Assembly: GCA_037903475.1 (NCBI GenBank)
Contig: JBAJFG010000582.1
Coordinates: forward strand, 62,001-126,000
Reading direction: 5' to 3'
DNA: 64,000 nucleotides
From: Ancylostoma caninum
Taxonomy: Eukaryota; Nematoda; Chromadorea; Rhabditida; Ancylostomatidae
The notes beneath the pieces are model-generated. The model was not told the DNA's origin and did not search any database. It worked only from the letters and a program-made list of their open reading frames with translations. This document shows positions 1 through 10,495 of this stretch, piece by piece (position 1 is the first letter of the stretch; each line of letters opens with the position of its first letter). The position numbers were made by a program, and so were the translations under genes.

Positions 1-770
1 GCAAACGAACTCCACCAAATGTTTTGCCAAACGCGATGTCCCGCCAAATGCGTCGCCATGCAAACCTTGCCAAATAGGTCGCCATACAAATCTTGCCAAA
101 TAGGTCCCCATGCAAAAAATGCGCTTCAACATCGTACGTGAGATTTCGCCACCTACTACCATTTCCTCTCATTGTCAGGAGAGGCCTCCAAAATTACCAC
201 AATGTCCTAGCTTTTCACATTTAATGGATCAGACCCAGGAAGTAGTTTGGAGAAAGTACCTCCTCAAGCAGTTGAACCGATGACATCCATCGATTCCGTG
301 CCCGAAAGCACGAAATACGTGGACATCGCCGTGGTTCAGCCGGCTGCGCACTGTTGTGCGCATTACGGCGAGGACCAAGGAGATATCCTCATGCAAAAAT
401 CATGCTGTGATCCTGCCTAACGGTGACCTCGGATTGACACCGTCACCCTCCTTATGTACGACTCTCTTTGGAATGCGTACCTCAGACTTGGGTAATTTAA
501 CCGACTCATCGACTCGAAAGCCGATGCGTCGTATGTGCCTGTCCAGGAAAAAGGGTCGTCAACATATTCTCTTGCCATTTGTCTTGCAAACCACCCAGAA
601 AATAGGTCGTCAACATATTCTCTCGCATTTTGTCTTGCCGAACAGACTCTAGACCCATTCTCCCGGAAAATGTCTTACCAAACAAGACTTTAACCGTAAA
701 ATGTCTTGCCAAGCACATTCTCTCGCCTTATAGGTCGCCAATGGACTTCAGAGAACGGCGTGATTTGGGT
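1..770. repeat. Degenerate short-word repeat region (CTTGCCAAA / GGTCGCCA)
   Basis: Variants of 'CTTGCCAAATAGGTCGCCAT' recur at 1-120, and 'GGTCGTCAACATATTCTC' with 'GTCTTGCC' recurs at 550-755. The two blocks share words but not a fixed period. The middle part (120-540) shows no recognisable gene. Open frames here are short and have no coding character. Confidence 0.55.
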
Positions 771-850
771 GCGCCGGCGCCCGAAAGCGGGAAAATGCCT
801 GCAGTCAAGTCCAACGACGTGATAAGGGTGTTAGTTCCCAAGTCCGGTCG
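769..850 (+). repeat. Stray unit of the GCGCCGGCG minisatellite
   Basis: One to one-and-a-half units containing GTGCGCCGGCGCCCGAAAG, then TCCAACGACGTGATAAGGGTG. They match the unit of the arrays at 48235, 62100 and 63655. It lies directly before the Penelope-like fragment. Confidence 0.6.
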
Positions 851-874
851 TCTTTGAACCTCGGCATAGTCCTT

Positions 875-1456
875 CGGTGTGAGTTATAAATTTAAATTTT
901 TATAAATTTATAGGTTTTTATAATTTTTTTAAAGTTCTCGTACATCTACCCCTCTAGGTTGCCATCGAATGCGAGTGCACAACGGTGTCGATTACGAAGT
1001 AGAGATCAGAATCCTTGAAATTGAAACTGGGATCTCTGCACGCAAAACTCTTGAGGCGTTTTGGATTCATTCCAAAAATCCGAAAATGAACCGCAAAGAG
1101 GAGTACCCCACCATAACCAACGAACTCTATCCATATCTCAGACTATGTGATATCTAAGTCGAGATAGGGCTTGTGGCAGAATGCCTCATTCTACTGACAA
1201 GTCCAACACGTTCGGTCGTCAATAACACCACCCGTTCGGTGGACTTGCAGAGGTGGGATTTCAGCTTTCGTAAGGATTTTGTGGTTTATGGAGTAGTTCC
1301 TGGTTCTTCGATGCCTGATTGAGGAGGCGTTTGCGCGGCTACTCCCATAGATCATTGAACCTTTCAGGCCCTGACGAAGGCGAAGCCGCCGAAACGTTGG
1401 CCAATAAAACATACTAACAACCTCGTGTACGGCTACAAAATTTATAACTCACACCG
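875..1456 (+). mobile_element. Penelope-like element 3' end bounded by 19-bp inverted repeats
   Basis: A perfect 19-bp inverted repeat, CGGTGTGAGTTATAAATTT, sits at 875-893 with its complement at 1438-1456. Between them lie the end of a GIY-YIG-type reading frame (969-1157) and a tail with a hammerhead-like core, CTGACGA ... GAAAC, at about 1369-1396. Penelope-like retroelements of the EN+ type carry a C-terminal GIY-YIG nuclease, may have terminal repeats in inverted orientation, and often carry hammerhead motifs in them. The inverted repeat and frame are seen directly; the class is inferred. No clear target-site duplication flanks it. The reverse transcriptase is missing, so the copy is dead. 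Confidence 0.6.
969..1157 (+). pseudogene. Penelope-like GIY-YIG endonuclease remnant
   Basis: A 62-residue open segment with ARKTLEAFWIHSKNPKMNR near residues 24-42. This resembles the end of the GIY-YIG endonuclease of Penelope-like elements: the Glu in LEAFWI would be the metal-binding glutamate, and NPKMNR is the usual downstream motif. The GIY and YIG motifs themselves are absent because the copy is truncated at its 5' side. In the intact element this domain would nick DNA to prime reverse transcription. The identification rests on motif memory only. Confidence 0.6.
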
Positions 1457-2582
1457 TGATAGGGATGTTCAAAAGTGGAGGAACCTCTGGGGACAGGTCT
1501 CAACGGTGAGACAATGGTGCACCGGTGTTCAGATCCAATTCCTTATTGCACTTACTCGGTCAATTTTTACTATTTACGTCCACCACAGCAAACCGAAATG
1601 CGTTACCACAAATTGTTGGAAAGGGGCTGTCCATAGTGGGTCAATGGTTCCATGAACCGCGATAAAGAAAACTTCTTTGTGGATAGTGTCTGTTCATCCA
1701 CCTGCAGTAATCTTATCTGAGGAGAATGAAAATATGCGAGCAAAGAGAACACGAAAAGAAGCCTGAGAATACGGTGTTAGCCGGACGATCAGGTCGATAT
1801 ATGGTGAAAGCAACCTCGAATTAACTCGTCTAGTGTTGCTGCAAACTTCAACCACAGGAGGAGGCACCACCAAATTCCTAATTTACAAACCCAAAATCTG
1901 CTGCAGGCGCTTCAGCTTCATAAACATATTTACAACCGAGTTCGAAAAATTAGAGGAAACCCGTGTTATACCTCTGTTTTATAACGGTTTCAAAAATTTC
2001 TAAACATTTGTCTCAATCACTATGGCATTTTTGAAGGAAGCACCCACGAGAATATTCATGTCCGAAATTTCGAATGTTCTGAAGTCTGGACGATAACTTT
2101 AGTGATTCTTCGCAAGCTGCACCGCCGAATGCATTCGCGTCCCCGGAGAAGTTTCAAATTGTGACGATCTTCTCCCCCTATTTACGCTCTTCCAAATGAT
2201 ATCGGACCGTACGTTCCCCTCCTTTACCCAGAATTTTCGAATCTCCAAATGTGGTATGAGTTTCTGTTTGTTGGCTGTTTCCAGTTAATCACAGCCGGTA
2301 GTAATCCACCCCGCAAGTTGCGAACTCGCGGGGGCACCAGGGTGCGACATCAGTGATAGCCGTAACGGTGCGAAGGCACCTCCACCAATAGAGACGGTTG
2401 ATTTTCGCAAGTCTTTTTCACATGAGTACCATCTCTGCAAGTCACTTCATCCCATGTGCAGTGGCCAGATCTCTTGATTCCGAACAGTTGTGCAAAAATA
2501 AAGGGGAGCCCGAGATGCCTACGATGTCGCGATCTCCTTGGGCGCTACCAAAGTTGCCACCTTAAAGTGACAACGTGGATGG
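1457..2582. other. Intergenic, one degenerate hairpin-repeat copy
   Basis: I see no gene. A degenerate copy of the TATGCGAGC... hairpin repeat lies at 1733-1796 (AGCCTGA ... TCAGG outer stem, inner stem decayed). It is the third copy of the family also found at 48805 and 63348. Confidence 0.5.
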
Positions 2583-3165
2583 CAGCAGAGGCCGAATTCC
2601 GGCGTGGCAGTGGCCAGCCACATTTGACCAGCCGAAAGTCGGGGGAAAATTCTAATTTCAGTAGGAAAACGGCAATATCGTGCAAAATGACATTCATAGT
2701 CGTGCTAAGCACCTCAAACAACCGGCTATGTGAAGTTTCAGAAAGTTCTGTAAGATACGATACCTACCGTACACCTACCGTAGTCCTACTAAAATGTGGT
2801 TATTATAGGAATTGGATGCGATTTCAGTGTACAGCACTTAAAATAACCACTCTATGCGAAGTTTCAGCAGAATTTTTCCTGAAGATTCTGGCCACATTTG
2901 GCCGCCTTTCAAAACGTGGCCATTAATGGCTGGCTACATGGCGCCGGAATTATATACGTTTTCCACCACTCACCGTAATTTCCCATAACGGAGGTATGAT
3001 ACAACATGAATGCGATATTTGTGTTTAGCACATCGAATAACCTCTACATGCGAAATTTGGGGGAATTCGGTGAGATTCCTCATCAACAGTGTATATGTCG
3101 GTGGCCAAATCTGACCGGCCAGAGGTCGCTGGCCGCTGCCACGCCGGAATTCGGCCTCAGGCGAG
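2583..3165. mobile_element. MITE-like element with about 45-bp inverted termini
   Basis: The left arm (2583-2632) contains GAGGCCGAATTCCGGCGTGG followed by CAGTGGCCAGCC. The right arm (3105-3165) is its near-complement, ending CCACGCCGGAATTCGGCCTC. The interior has a roughly threefold repeat, with word TATGCGAAGTTTCAG at 2729, 2855 and, diverged, 3049. The interior also shares TCAGAAAGTTC and TACCGTACA words with repeats in the 11.5- and 13.1-kb region. No coding capacity is seen. Confidence 0.65.
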
Positions 3166-3171
3166 CGCGAC

Positions 3172-3239
3172 GCTAGAGTGTGTAAGGGCAGGTCGGACAT
3201 GCCCTTGGGCATGTCCGACCTGCCCTTACACACTCTAGC
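3172..3239. repeat. 68-bp near-perfect palindrome
   Basis: Two 33-bp arms, GCTAGAGTGTGTAAGGGCAG... and its exact complement, are separated by only TT (3205-3206). It abuts the truncated end of the Harbinger-like MITE at 3241. In single-stranded form it would make a very stable hairpin. Confidence 0.9.
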
Positions 3240-3240
3240 T

Positions 3241-3536
3241 TTCGCCAGTTCAAAATGAATAAAAATGAAATGGCGATATAAGAGATAGGGATCGTGGAAA
3301 TGATACGTATCGACTGCTCGTTACATCGAAATGGATCGCTGCCAAACGGAACTAACCCCCCTTACTCTCGAAGATGTGCCCAAAATGAACTGGCGATGTG
3401 AATGATAGCGATAGTGGGAACGATGCCTATCGATCGCCACGCCCCATTTATTATCATCTTTCTGACGTCTGGGTCTCCTCATTCACTTTATCTATGTGGC
3501 GATCGCCACGATTGCTGACGAAGTCTGGGGATACTC
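3241..3536 (-). mobile_element. Harbinger-like MITE, truncated at one end
   Basis: This is the reverse orientation of the complete element at 52389-52746. The intact end here finishes GAAGTCTGGGGATACTC at 3536. The other end has lost the terminal bases before TTCGCCAGTTC and is replaced by the 68-bp palindrome. It shares the interior GGCGATCGCCACG motif. Confidence 0.75.
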
Positions 3537-5100
3537 TCACGTCGGAGTGTATTCAAGGCTAGTATCAACAACGGAATAAGTTTAAAATGCACTAAATCAC
3601 TCTTCAAAAACGCTTTTTTAACATTTTGAAGAAGAGATCAAGAAAAAAGAAAAAAACAGCGCTAAAATTTGATCTGGTGCGAACTCAGGTGGTCGAGCAT
3701 CGATCCACTCAGTTGGTCGCAACCTGCTTGTTGGTCACGCGGTGGAGCACTTTGCAGGGATCGAGGGGATTCACCCGACTAGATTGTACTGTTAAGGGAA
3801 TCCAACGATAATGTTGCCAAGACTTAGCGAAAACAAAGATCAACCTGGAGGCACAAAGAGACCTCAAACTAGATAGGAAATCGTAGCAAAGTTAGTAATA
3901 TGGAGAAATGAACATACATGATACAATAGCAGCTGATTCCAGCGCCTCTACCAATATCATACACAGTTGTGAGATGAAATAAAAATAAATCAAAAATCTG
4001 ATCTGGTTGATGTTTATGTTGAGATTCAATCGCACGTCACAACGTGTTGACATGGCTAAGTGGTTTAGTCGCTTTCCTGTGATCGCTATGTAGAGAGGTT
4101 CGAAATTGTGAGCCTCGCTAAGTTCTGCAGCCAAATCGGAATGCCGCATCTCACACCTACTTCGCATCCCAGAGTTGCCACCTTGTAGGGAGTGCTGCCG
4201 TCCTGGTGGCAACGTTGATGCCAACTTGCGGAATGGATGACTACAGGCCCACAAGTTTTGTTTCTTTTCTTGAAGTATGTCTCTGTAGTGAACATGATTT
4301 CCGGCGATCACGAAAGCGACGAGTTCCCCTTCCTAGCCGCCCTCACTCTCCTCTTACTCGTACTCCGAGACGGTGATTCATATGTGCTGCCATGTACGAA
4401 CGAAGGTGTGTGTAGAACAACCTCAACTATCAGATTTAACCATGGTATTTGGTCATACAAGAAGCCAATCTGACCTGAAACTGAAGACCGCTGAAACAGA
4501 TGCCCGTCCTGTCGTCTGGGGTGTCGAGGTGCATTCGTGTAGTGAACATGAGCTCTAGTGTGACGAAGTTTTTGGAATGAAGTAGCTAACATTATTGAAC
4601 GTTCTTGAAATAAGAGTCAGCCCGGTGATCCTGCAAGGAGCGGCGACACATCTGAGTTTCGCAACGGCATGGCAATCGAACCTATCTTTAATACTTACGG
4701 GTGCATACCCGAAGGTTTGAGTCACTGAAAATAATCCTCGTTATCACATGGTAGACCACCGACAACATCTTCTTCTGTAACTAGTGTGTCACAGAATGAG
4801 TTAAAGAATCATCACTGTACATCCAGTCTATCACATCCATCGCAAATAACATGCGAATAGATTGATGATGACTCAATGCTTTCCTCTTAATCTATGAGGG
4901 TATCACTTCCTCCAATAGGAAAAAGACTTCGCATGTTTGAGTTTATCGGCATGCGATCTCAGATTTTCGTCCAACAACATTGCTGAACAGCACCTTGAAT
5001 GACCTGTAAGAATTGGCACCAGTCACTACTAGGAAGAGGAAAAAGGGAAATGTACTGAAAGAACAAATGTACAGAAACATTCCTACAACATTTGCTGCGA
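3537..5100. other. Intergenic, nothing recognised
   Basis: I see no convincing exon or repeat. A small inverted repeat, GTTGCCACC ... GGTGGCAAC, lies around 4174-4213. Open frames on both strands are short and overlap one another. Confidence 0.4.
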
Positions 5101-5105
5101 AACAC

Positions 5106-6129
5106 TCATATGTAGCCGCCTAGTGGCGGAAATAATGTGGGCACCATGGTGAGTTGCAAGATATTCATCTCCACGATAAACTCGTAGAACCGAAACAGTT
5201 TGTGAGCGTCCGAAATTGTACTGAAGGAATATTGAAGGACTATGTGAATATGTTCAACGGCTACCTTAAGCTGAGCTTGAACGAGATCGGTAGTGCACTT
5301 ACGTGCCCTGTCAACGCTAGAGTTTTCACCATCAAACATTTTCAGTGCAGCACTAGAATAGCTAATAGGTGAATGTGGTATAAAACTGCTTTCTTGGCGC
5401 CCATGAGCGGATTCTAAATCCAGTGTATAGCTCGTGTCGAGTGAGTACAATAAAATTCGAGGAAGTGGAACAGCTCCATCAACCTCAGCATCAGACACAG
5501 CGAAACTCTCTTCGAGGCATTAATCTGTACAACGTCTGGCGTATACATATGTGAAGACCTCGCAGTTGACGTTATCAGGCTGTTGATGGACCTGATTGCA
5601 GTCAGCAGCACAAATACGTAACATCGACAGATTCGTGAGTTGGGCCCACATTTCAACCAAAAACGGTTCTGTCACCTGAAGCTGAATCGCAGAACATCTA
5701 CAGATGTACGCATGACTCATAAACGCATATTAACTGTTCAGGAATATCGAACACGGCGGAACGCCGATGAACAATATTGCTCATGGCAATGGTACATAAC
5801 AGATATCTTCAAGCGGATAAGAACTAACCTTGAATGTGAGCGGTGTTTTTCAGAAGAGGATCAAACGTTGCTGCACCGCCGCAAGAATAAACAATCGAGA
5901 AGAATGCGTATTAAACTTTATCTCTAAACCATACCTCTTTCTTCAAGCACTCCATAGGGACATCGTAGAGTCGAAATACGTGGGTGAAAACTATCTTTCC
6001 ATCAGCTAATCTTGCTTTACCGTGATCAATTGGAAGGAGAAAAAGTGCGCGAAGGCTATTTTGAAAACTGTCAGTACAACAGTACATTTGGATGCAACCA
6101 AGTGATAGAGGGTGGACGAAGATGGGCAT
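5106..6129 (-). CDS. Putative multi-exon or decayed gene, function unknown
   Basis: The minus strand has coding-like stretches at 6129-5929 (ends LYDVPMECLKKE before a GTATGG donor), 5720-5520 and 5498-5106. The last two share one frame and are separated by a single TAA at about 5521 plus seven codons, so they are either interrupted by an unrecognised intron or disabled. Possible acceptors are GATTCAG near 5675 and CTGACAG near 6075. I recognise no family or domain. The pattern of open frame and plausible splice sites is the only support. Confidence 0.3.
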
Positions 6130-7310
6130 GAATATTCATTACGCCCTGCACATGGTAGATAGACGAGTACAATATACACTCGGGAGCTCCTTTTATGCAG
6201 ATAAAAGTGGGCGGGGTTGACCTGGTAGGGAACTGTTGTGGCAATAATGCCAATGGATATAACGAGACAAAGGGGTGCCGCTCTAAGGGTCGACCCCAAC
6301 TGCTCAACTGTCACTCCAAGTTGAGTGATTAGATACCTGAGCGTGAATACTAGTGGTGAATAATAGAGGCTAATCATTCAGATGATCTTCGGACCTATTA
6401 CAAGTTATAAGAAATATATGGTTAATGATCTAGAAATCATCAACAGTACAGTTAGTACGAATTCCTGGAAGTATAACAAAGCGTAACGTTCCAGGCCTGT
6501 TTACGCAGCGAAATCACAGAAAAGAAATATCGAAGACGTTCTTGGTCATCCCCTTTGGAATGAACGATGCTATGATGTCTTACAACGCCTTCAAAAAGTC
6601 CTATTATTAAGCCCTGGAAAAAGCGCATACTCAGGCTTACATTGGATTTTCAACCTTGCATTTCTTTATGTGAGGTGCCAATTTAAAAGTCATTAGTTAG
6701 GTGCAGAGCCATTACATTTCTTTATGCACGTTTATATCCTTTATCGTACTTATCATTTATCGGAGGCTAACATGCAGTCACATACACATTATTCCCTACC
6801 TTCAAAATTTGCACCTCATTCAATCACCGATCAATCAGCGGTGAACAAAGAAGGAAGTGTGAGGAAAAGTGCGTCCTCCGCCATTTGAAAGACACAGAAA
6901 GGAAAAAAATGGTAAAAACATTAATTTTAGCATTGAACTAGACGACATACCCGGCTTCGCTTGGGAGTTTTACTACGCCCTCTTTTTCACACCGATGCGC
7001 TTAACTGGTGCCACCAACGAATTCCATGGTGAAATTATCAACTACATAAAGAACGCGTCGAACCAGCAGTCACAACATATCCCGCCGCGATTGCGACACC
7101 GCGCGCATTTCTCCACTGAAATCGAGGGGAAAGTGGGCGAGCTTCCGAAAATGGAGCGGGCTTACAGAGGTACCAAAGTGTGCTCTGCGGACTGATTGAG
7201 GTACCATGAAACATGAAAGGACTAACCGCGCATAAGAAGCAGGCTGATCGCGTACCTTAGTGTGGAGTTCGGCTGACCGCAGTACAAAAGACAGAAGAAG
7301 AATGATGCAT
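6130..7310. other. Intergenic, nothing recognised
   Basis: No convincing gene or repeat was found. Short open frames overlap on both strands without splice context. Confidence 0.35.
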
Positions 7311-7984
7311 ACATGGGACGTCAATCACGATCAGTACTTCCGCGGAATGATGCACCGCACTACCTACGCGGAGCGGGGGGCTGGCTGGGCCCTGCGGCTG
7401 GTGGATGTTACAGGGATTTCCTGATTTCCGGACGGCCAGACTAGTATTAATAGTAACTTTCGTTGTCAAACACTTATCCGTTATCCGGTATCCGTTATCC
7501 GTTATCCATTCTTTTTCGGCCTATCCGTTATCCACACCTTTGTCCGGGTCGTGGAAAATGTCGTATCCGTTCATTCCTTGTATGTACGTGAAGCGCTGCC
7601 AATTCGAATTCCACGCGTAACGCCACATGCATATTACTGCTTGTCGTGGATGGGAGAGAACTAGTCAATAAACACAGTGAAGACCGCAAACTACGCGATA
7701 CATCAGCTTTCCAGTGAGCAATGACAAAAAGCCTCTTTGCAGGGAACAAACTAAAAAACGATATCTTCCTCAAGCTCAGATAACAGAAGTGAATCGGTGC
7801 CACTCTATCTCGAACATTTACCAAGAAGGCCCACAAATGAATGGAATTGTCGCAGAAAATCAAGACAAGCAGGAAATCCCTGTAACATCCACCAGCCGCA
7901 GCGCCCAGCTAGCCCCTTGCTCCGCGTAGGTAGTGCGGCACATCATTCCGCGGAAGTACTGATCGTGATTGACGTCTCATGTAT
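7311..7984. repeat. Large inverted repeat (about 118-bp arms) enclosing a GGATAAC-word repeat
   Basis: The left arm 7311-7430 and right arm 7868-7984 are near-complementary; both contain GACGTCAATCACGATCAGTA and CATCCACCAGCCGCAG words. The roughly 440-bp loop holds a minus-strand copy of the GGATAAC-word repeat (7440-7640, seen on plus as TTATCCGTTATCCG). The left flank of that copy (GCTGCCAATTCGAATTCCAC, 7598-7617) also matches the copy at 24090-24115. Confidence 0.7.
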
Positions 7985-8535
7985 GGGATTGAACTTAACA
8001 TAAAGAAAACAGAGTACCTGGAATGCGGAGAAGAAACGTCCGGTACGATTTCCATCGATAGTGAGGAACTTCCGAAGGTCTCCGTGTTTAATCTCCATGT
8101 TATGTTTAAGTACCTCGGATCCCGTATCTCAGCTGACGGTAAGCTGAATGTAGAGCAAACGCTGTGTGGAACAAGTGGATGCAGGTATGGAAGGTCCCGT
8201 TGAAGCTGAAGTCAAAGATTTTTTGCACAGTAGTCCGACCGACCGACATGTTGCACTGTATGGAGCGGAATGCTGGCCGACCACTCATGGAGCCCGAGAG
8301 GCTCTGCTACGTTCGTACGGTCACGTACTGAGAAGTGACGACAGCTCAGTCTCCAAATCAGCAAGAAGATCACCGTGGAAAGAAGTAGGCCGAGAGGCAG
8401 ACCAAAGACTCGGTGGCTAGACAGGATTGAAGATGATATGCGATTTCTCAAGCTTAGTGTAGATGATGTGTACGACCGAAGGGCATGGCGCAATCGCACG
8501 AGAAACGCCGACCCCAGACGCTGGGAAACGGGCTA
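7979..8535 (+). pseudogene. Non-LTR retrotransposon ORF2 C-terminal relic
   Basis: Fragments in shifting frames read KKTEYLECGEETSGTISID, FKYLGSRISADGKL, KLKSKIF.TVVRP, ALYGAECWPTT, YGHVLRSDDS and RWLDRIEDDMRF, ending NADPRRWETG. These are the conserved blocks after the reverse-transcriptase palm in a LINE family that is abundant in parasitic nematodes. There are at least two frameshifts, and about 50 codons are missing between CWPTT and YGHVLR. It is a dead 3' fragment. The catalytic region is not present. Confidence 0.75.
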
Positions 8536-9840
8536 GGAAGAAGAAGAAGAAACTAGCGAGCAGCGAGAAACGAAAATGCAAAACAAAATGATCAAGATCG
8601 CGGACCGAAAATCGAGGACCTTGGATAAAGCCCAACCTCAAAAAAAGGCTGGTTTTCGCAAGAGATTCGGCTGGATGGACAACATCCGAGCCGTTTCGAA
8701 GGTCATGGAGGCTTGTCGGGAGCACCGCCTTCCCCTCGTCCTAACCTTTGTTGACTAAGAAAAAGCGTTCGACAACGCAGAAACAACCGCTTTTTCGTCA
8801 GCACTAGTCGACCAGGGAGTAGACGCGTCATATGTAAGAACATTAGCCGAGTGCTATATTGGATGCCCCACGACGATAGAGCCCTTTCAGCGCACCTTAA
8901 CCATTCCGATTGCGAAGGGGGTACGACAGGGCGATACTGTATCGCCAAAGCTGTTTACTGCCGCATTGCAGTGTGCAATGAAGTCACTCGACTGGGAGGA
9001 GAAAGGCGTCCTAACCTTTGTTGACTAAGAAAAGGTTGATGGACGATTCCTCTCAAATCTTCTTTTTGAGGACGAAATTGTCCGTCCTTTTCTCGAAAAG
9101 CATCAATGAAGCGGAGGCGATGCTTTCTAAGCTTAATGAGAAGAATAGGACTGCGAATAAATAGGGCGAAGACCCAGTTCATGAAGAGTGTGTACTGCGA
9201 AGGAGAGCGAATAGAACTGGATGGATCTGATATAAAGGAGACGTCGTCCTATGTGTACCTTGGATGATCAATGAACATGGCGAACAACCTCATAGAAGAG
9301 CTGGATAGAAGAATAAGAGCGGCATGGGCCGCGTTTAGGCCTCTGAGGGAATCCATAGACCACTGGCGGACCCGATCTCCGTGCTCATCGTTTCGATTCT
9401 ACAGTTCTTCCAGCGCTCTGTTATACTGCGGAGACAGGGCGGACACTGCAGCCACGTCGAAGGCGCTACGTACCGTACACACAGCGATCGACGTTGTCTT
9501 TTGAGGTACAACCAGCGTTCCCAACATCAGGCCGGGCGTCGCAGCTCCGATATGCTACAAATGTCTCGCCTTCGTGACCCAGCGGAATACGTATCGAGGG
9601 CTAAACATAGATGGGCTGGTCATATAATGAGATGAGAAGACGATAGATGGACAAAAAGAACTTTGGAATGGATTCCAAGAAAAACTAAACGACCTCGATG
9701 GAGACCACTTACGTGATGGGCCGATGTGTTCAAGCTGCAGATGGATCAGCTGAACGCTCAGCTAGAAACGATTTAAAGTCAATCCGTGCAGTTGCGGCAG
9801 CGCAGGAGTCCTCCGAATCATCCAGATGGTAGGAACCTGG
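8536..9840 (+). pseudogene. RTE-like LINE reverse-transcriptase relic
   Basis: Readable blocks in order are KKAGFRKRFGWMDNIRAV (from about 8640), LVLTFVD*EKAFDNAE, VRQGDTVSPKLFTA (about 8920), VDGRFLSNLLFEDEIV (about 9035-9082), YVYLGWSMNMANNL (about 9253-9297) and WAGHIMR near 9630. This is the RTE-type palm and connection region. The catalytic FADD is replaced by FEDE, motif A is broken by a stop (TTTGTTGACTAAGAAAAAG), and there are frameshifts. A 27-bp segment from motif A (8737-8763) reappears at 9007-9033. It is clearly inactive. Confidence 0.8.
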
Positions 9841-10495
9841 GAGTGATCTGCTTTCAATCTCAATCGCCGCTATTGCGCTGCTCGAGGTGCGGGTTGTTCT
9901 CTCGCAAGCATTTTTTGCCTTTCATCACCTTTACCAACTACTCCCTTCTTTCGGACCAACGAAAACAACACATTTTTCTCCGAAGCACCGCATCAAACCC
10001 CTTCAGGGCCCTCCTGACTTCCTACCCTTTTTAGGAAGCGCAGCTTACCTAACGGGAAGCCGTGCTGGGATCTGAGCCAACCTGTTGGGTGAACAACAAC
10101 GGCAGCGTGCGTGAGGTCTGATGCTGTCTGATTTGTGTGCAATGTTTTCGTAGAACTATTACCAAAAAGGTGTTCAAAAATGATACAGCTTCATTTTTTC
10201 TAGTCGTTCATGACTTCTACGCAGTTTGCAACTATTTGGCATACTACATACTTCTCGTTGGTAACTGAACTAACAAAAGAGACAATGTGTTCATTGTTAG
10301 GATGAAAACGCTGGAAATACAAGAACGACATCAATCCGATATGCGTGTGTAGTGCAGAAGCTTACAACAGAAAATCGTTGCTCATAGCACAGGGAGTGAA
10401 AATCTATTGAAAAAGGCTAACAAGCAGGAAAACTGTACAGTTTGAGATGAAATGAGATCATAAAACAAAAATAAGTCCATGGAAGGTGAGCAGAG
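9841..10495. other. Intergenic, nothing recognised
   Basis: This lies between the LINE relic and the 3' end of the Rho-like gene. No gene or repeat is seen. Any 3' UTR and polyadenylation signal of the Rho-like gene would lie at its right end. Confidence 0.35.
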
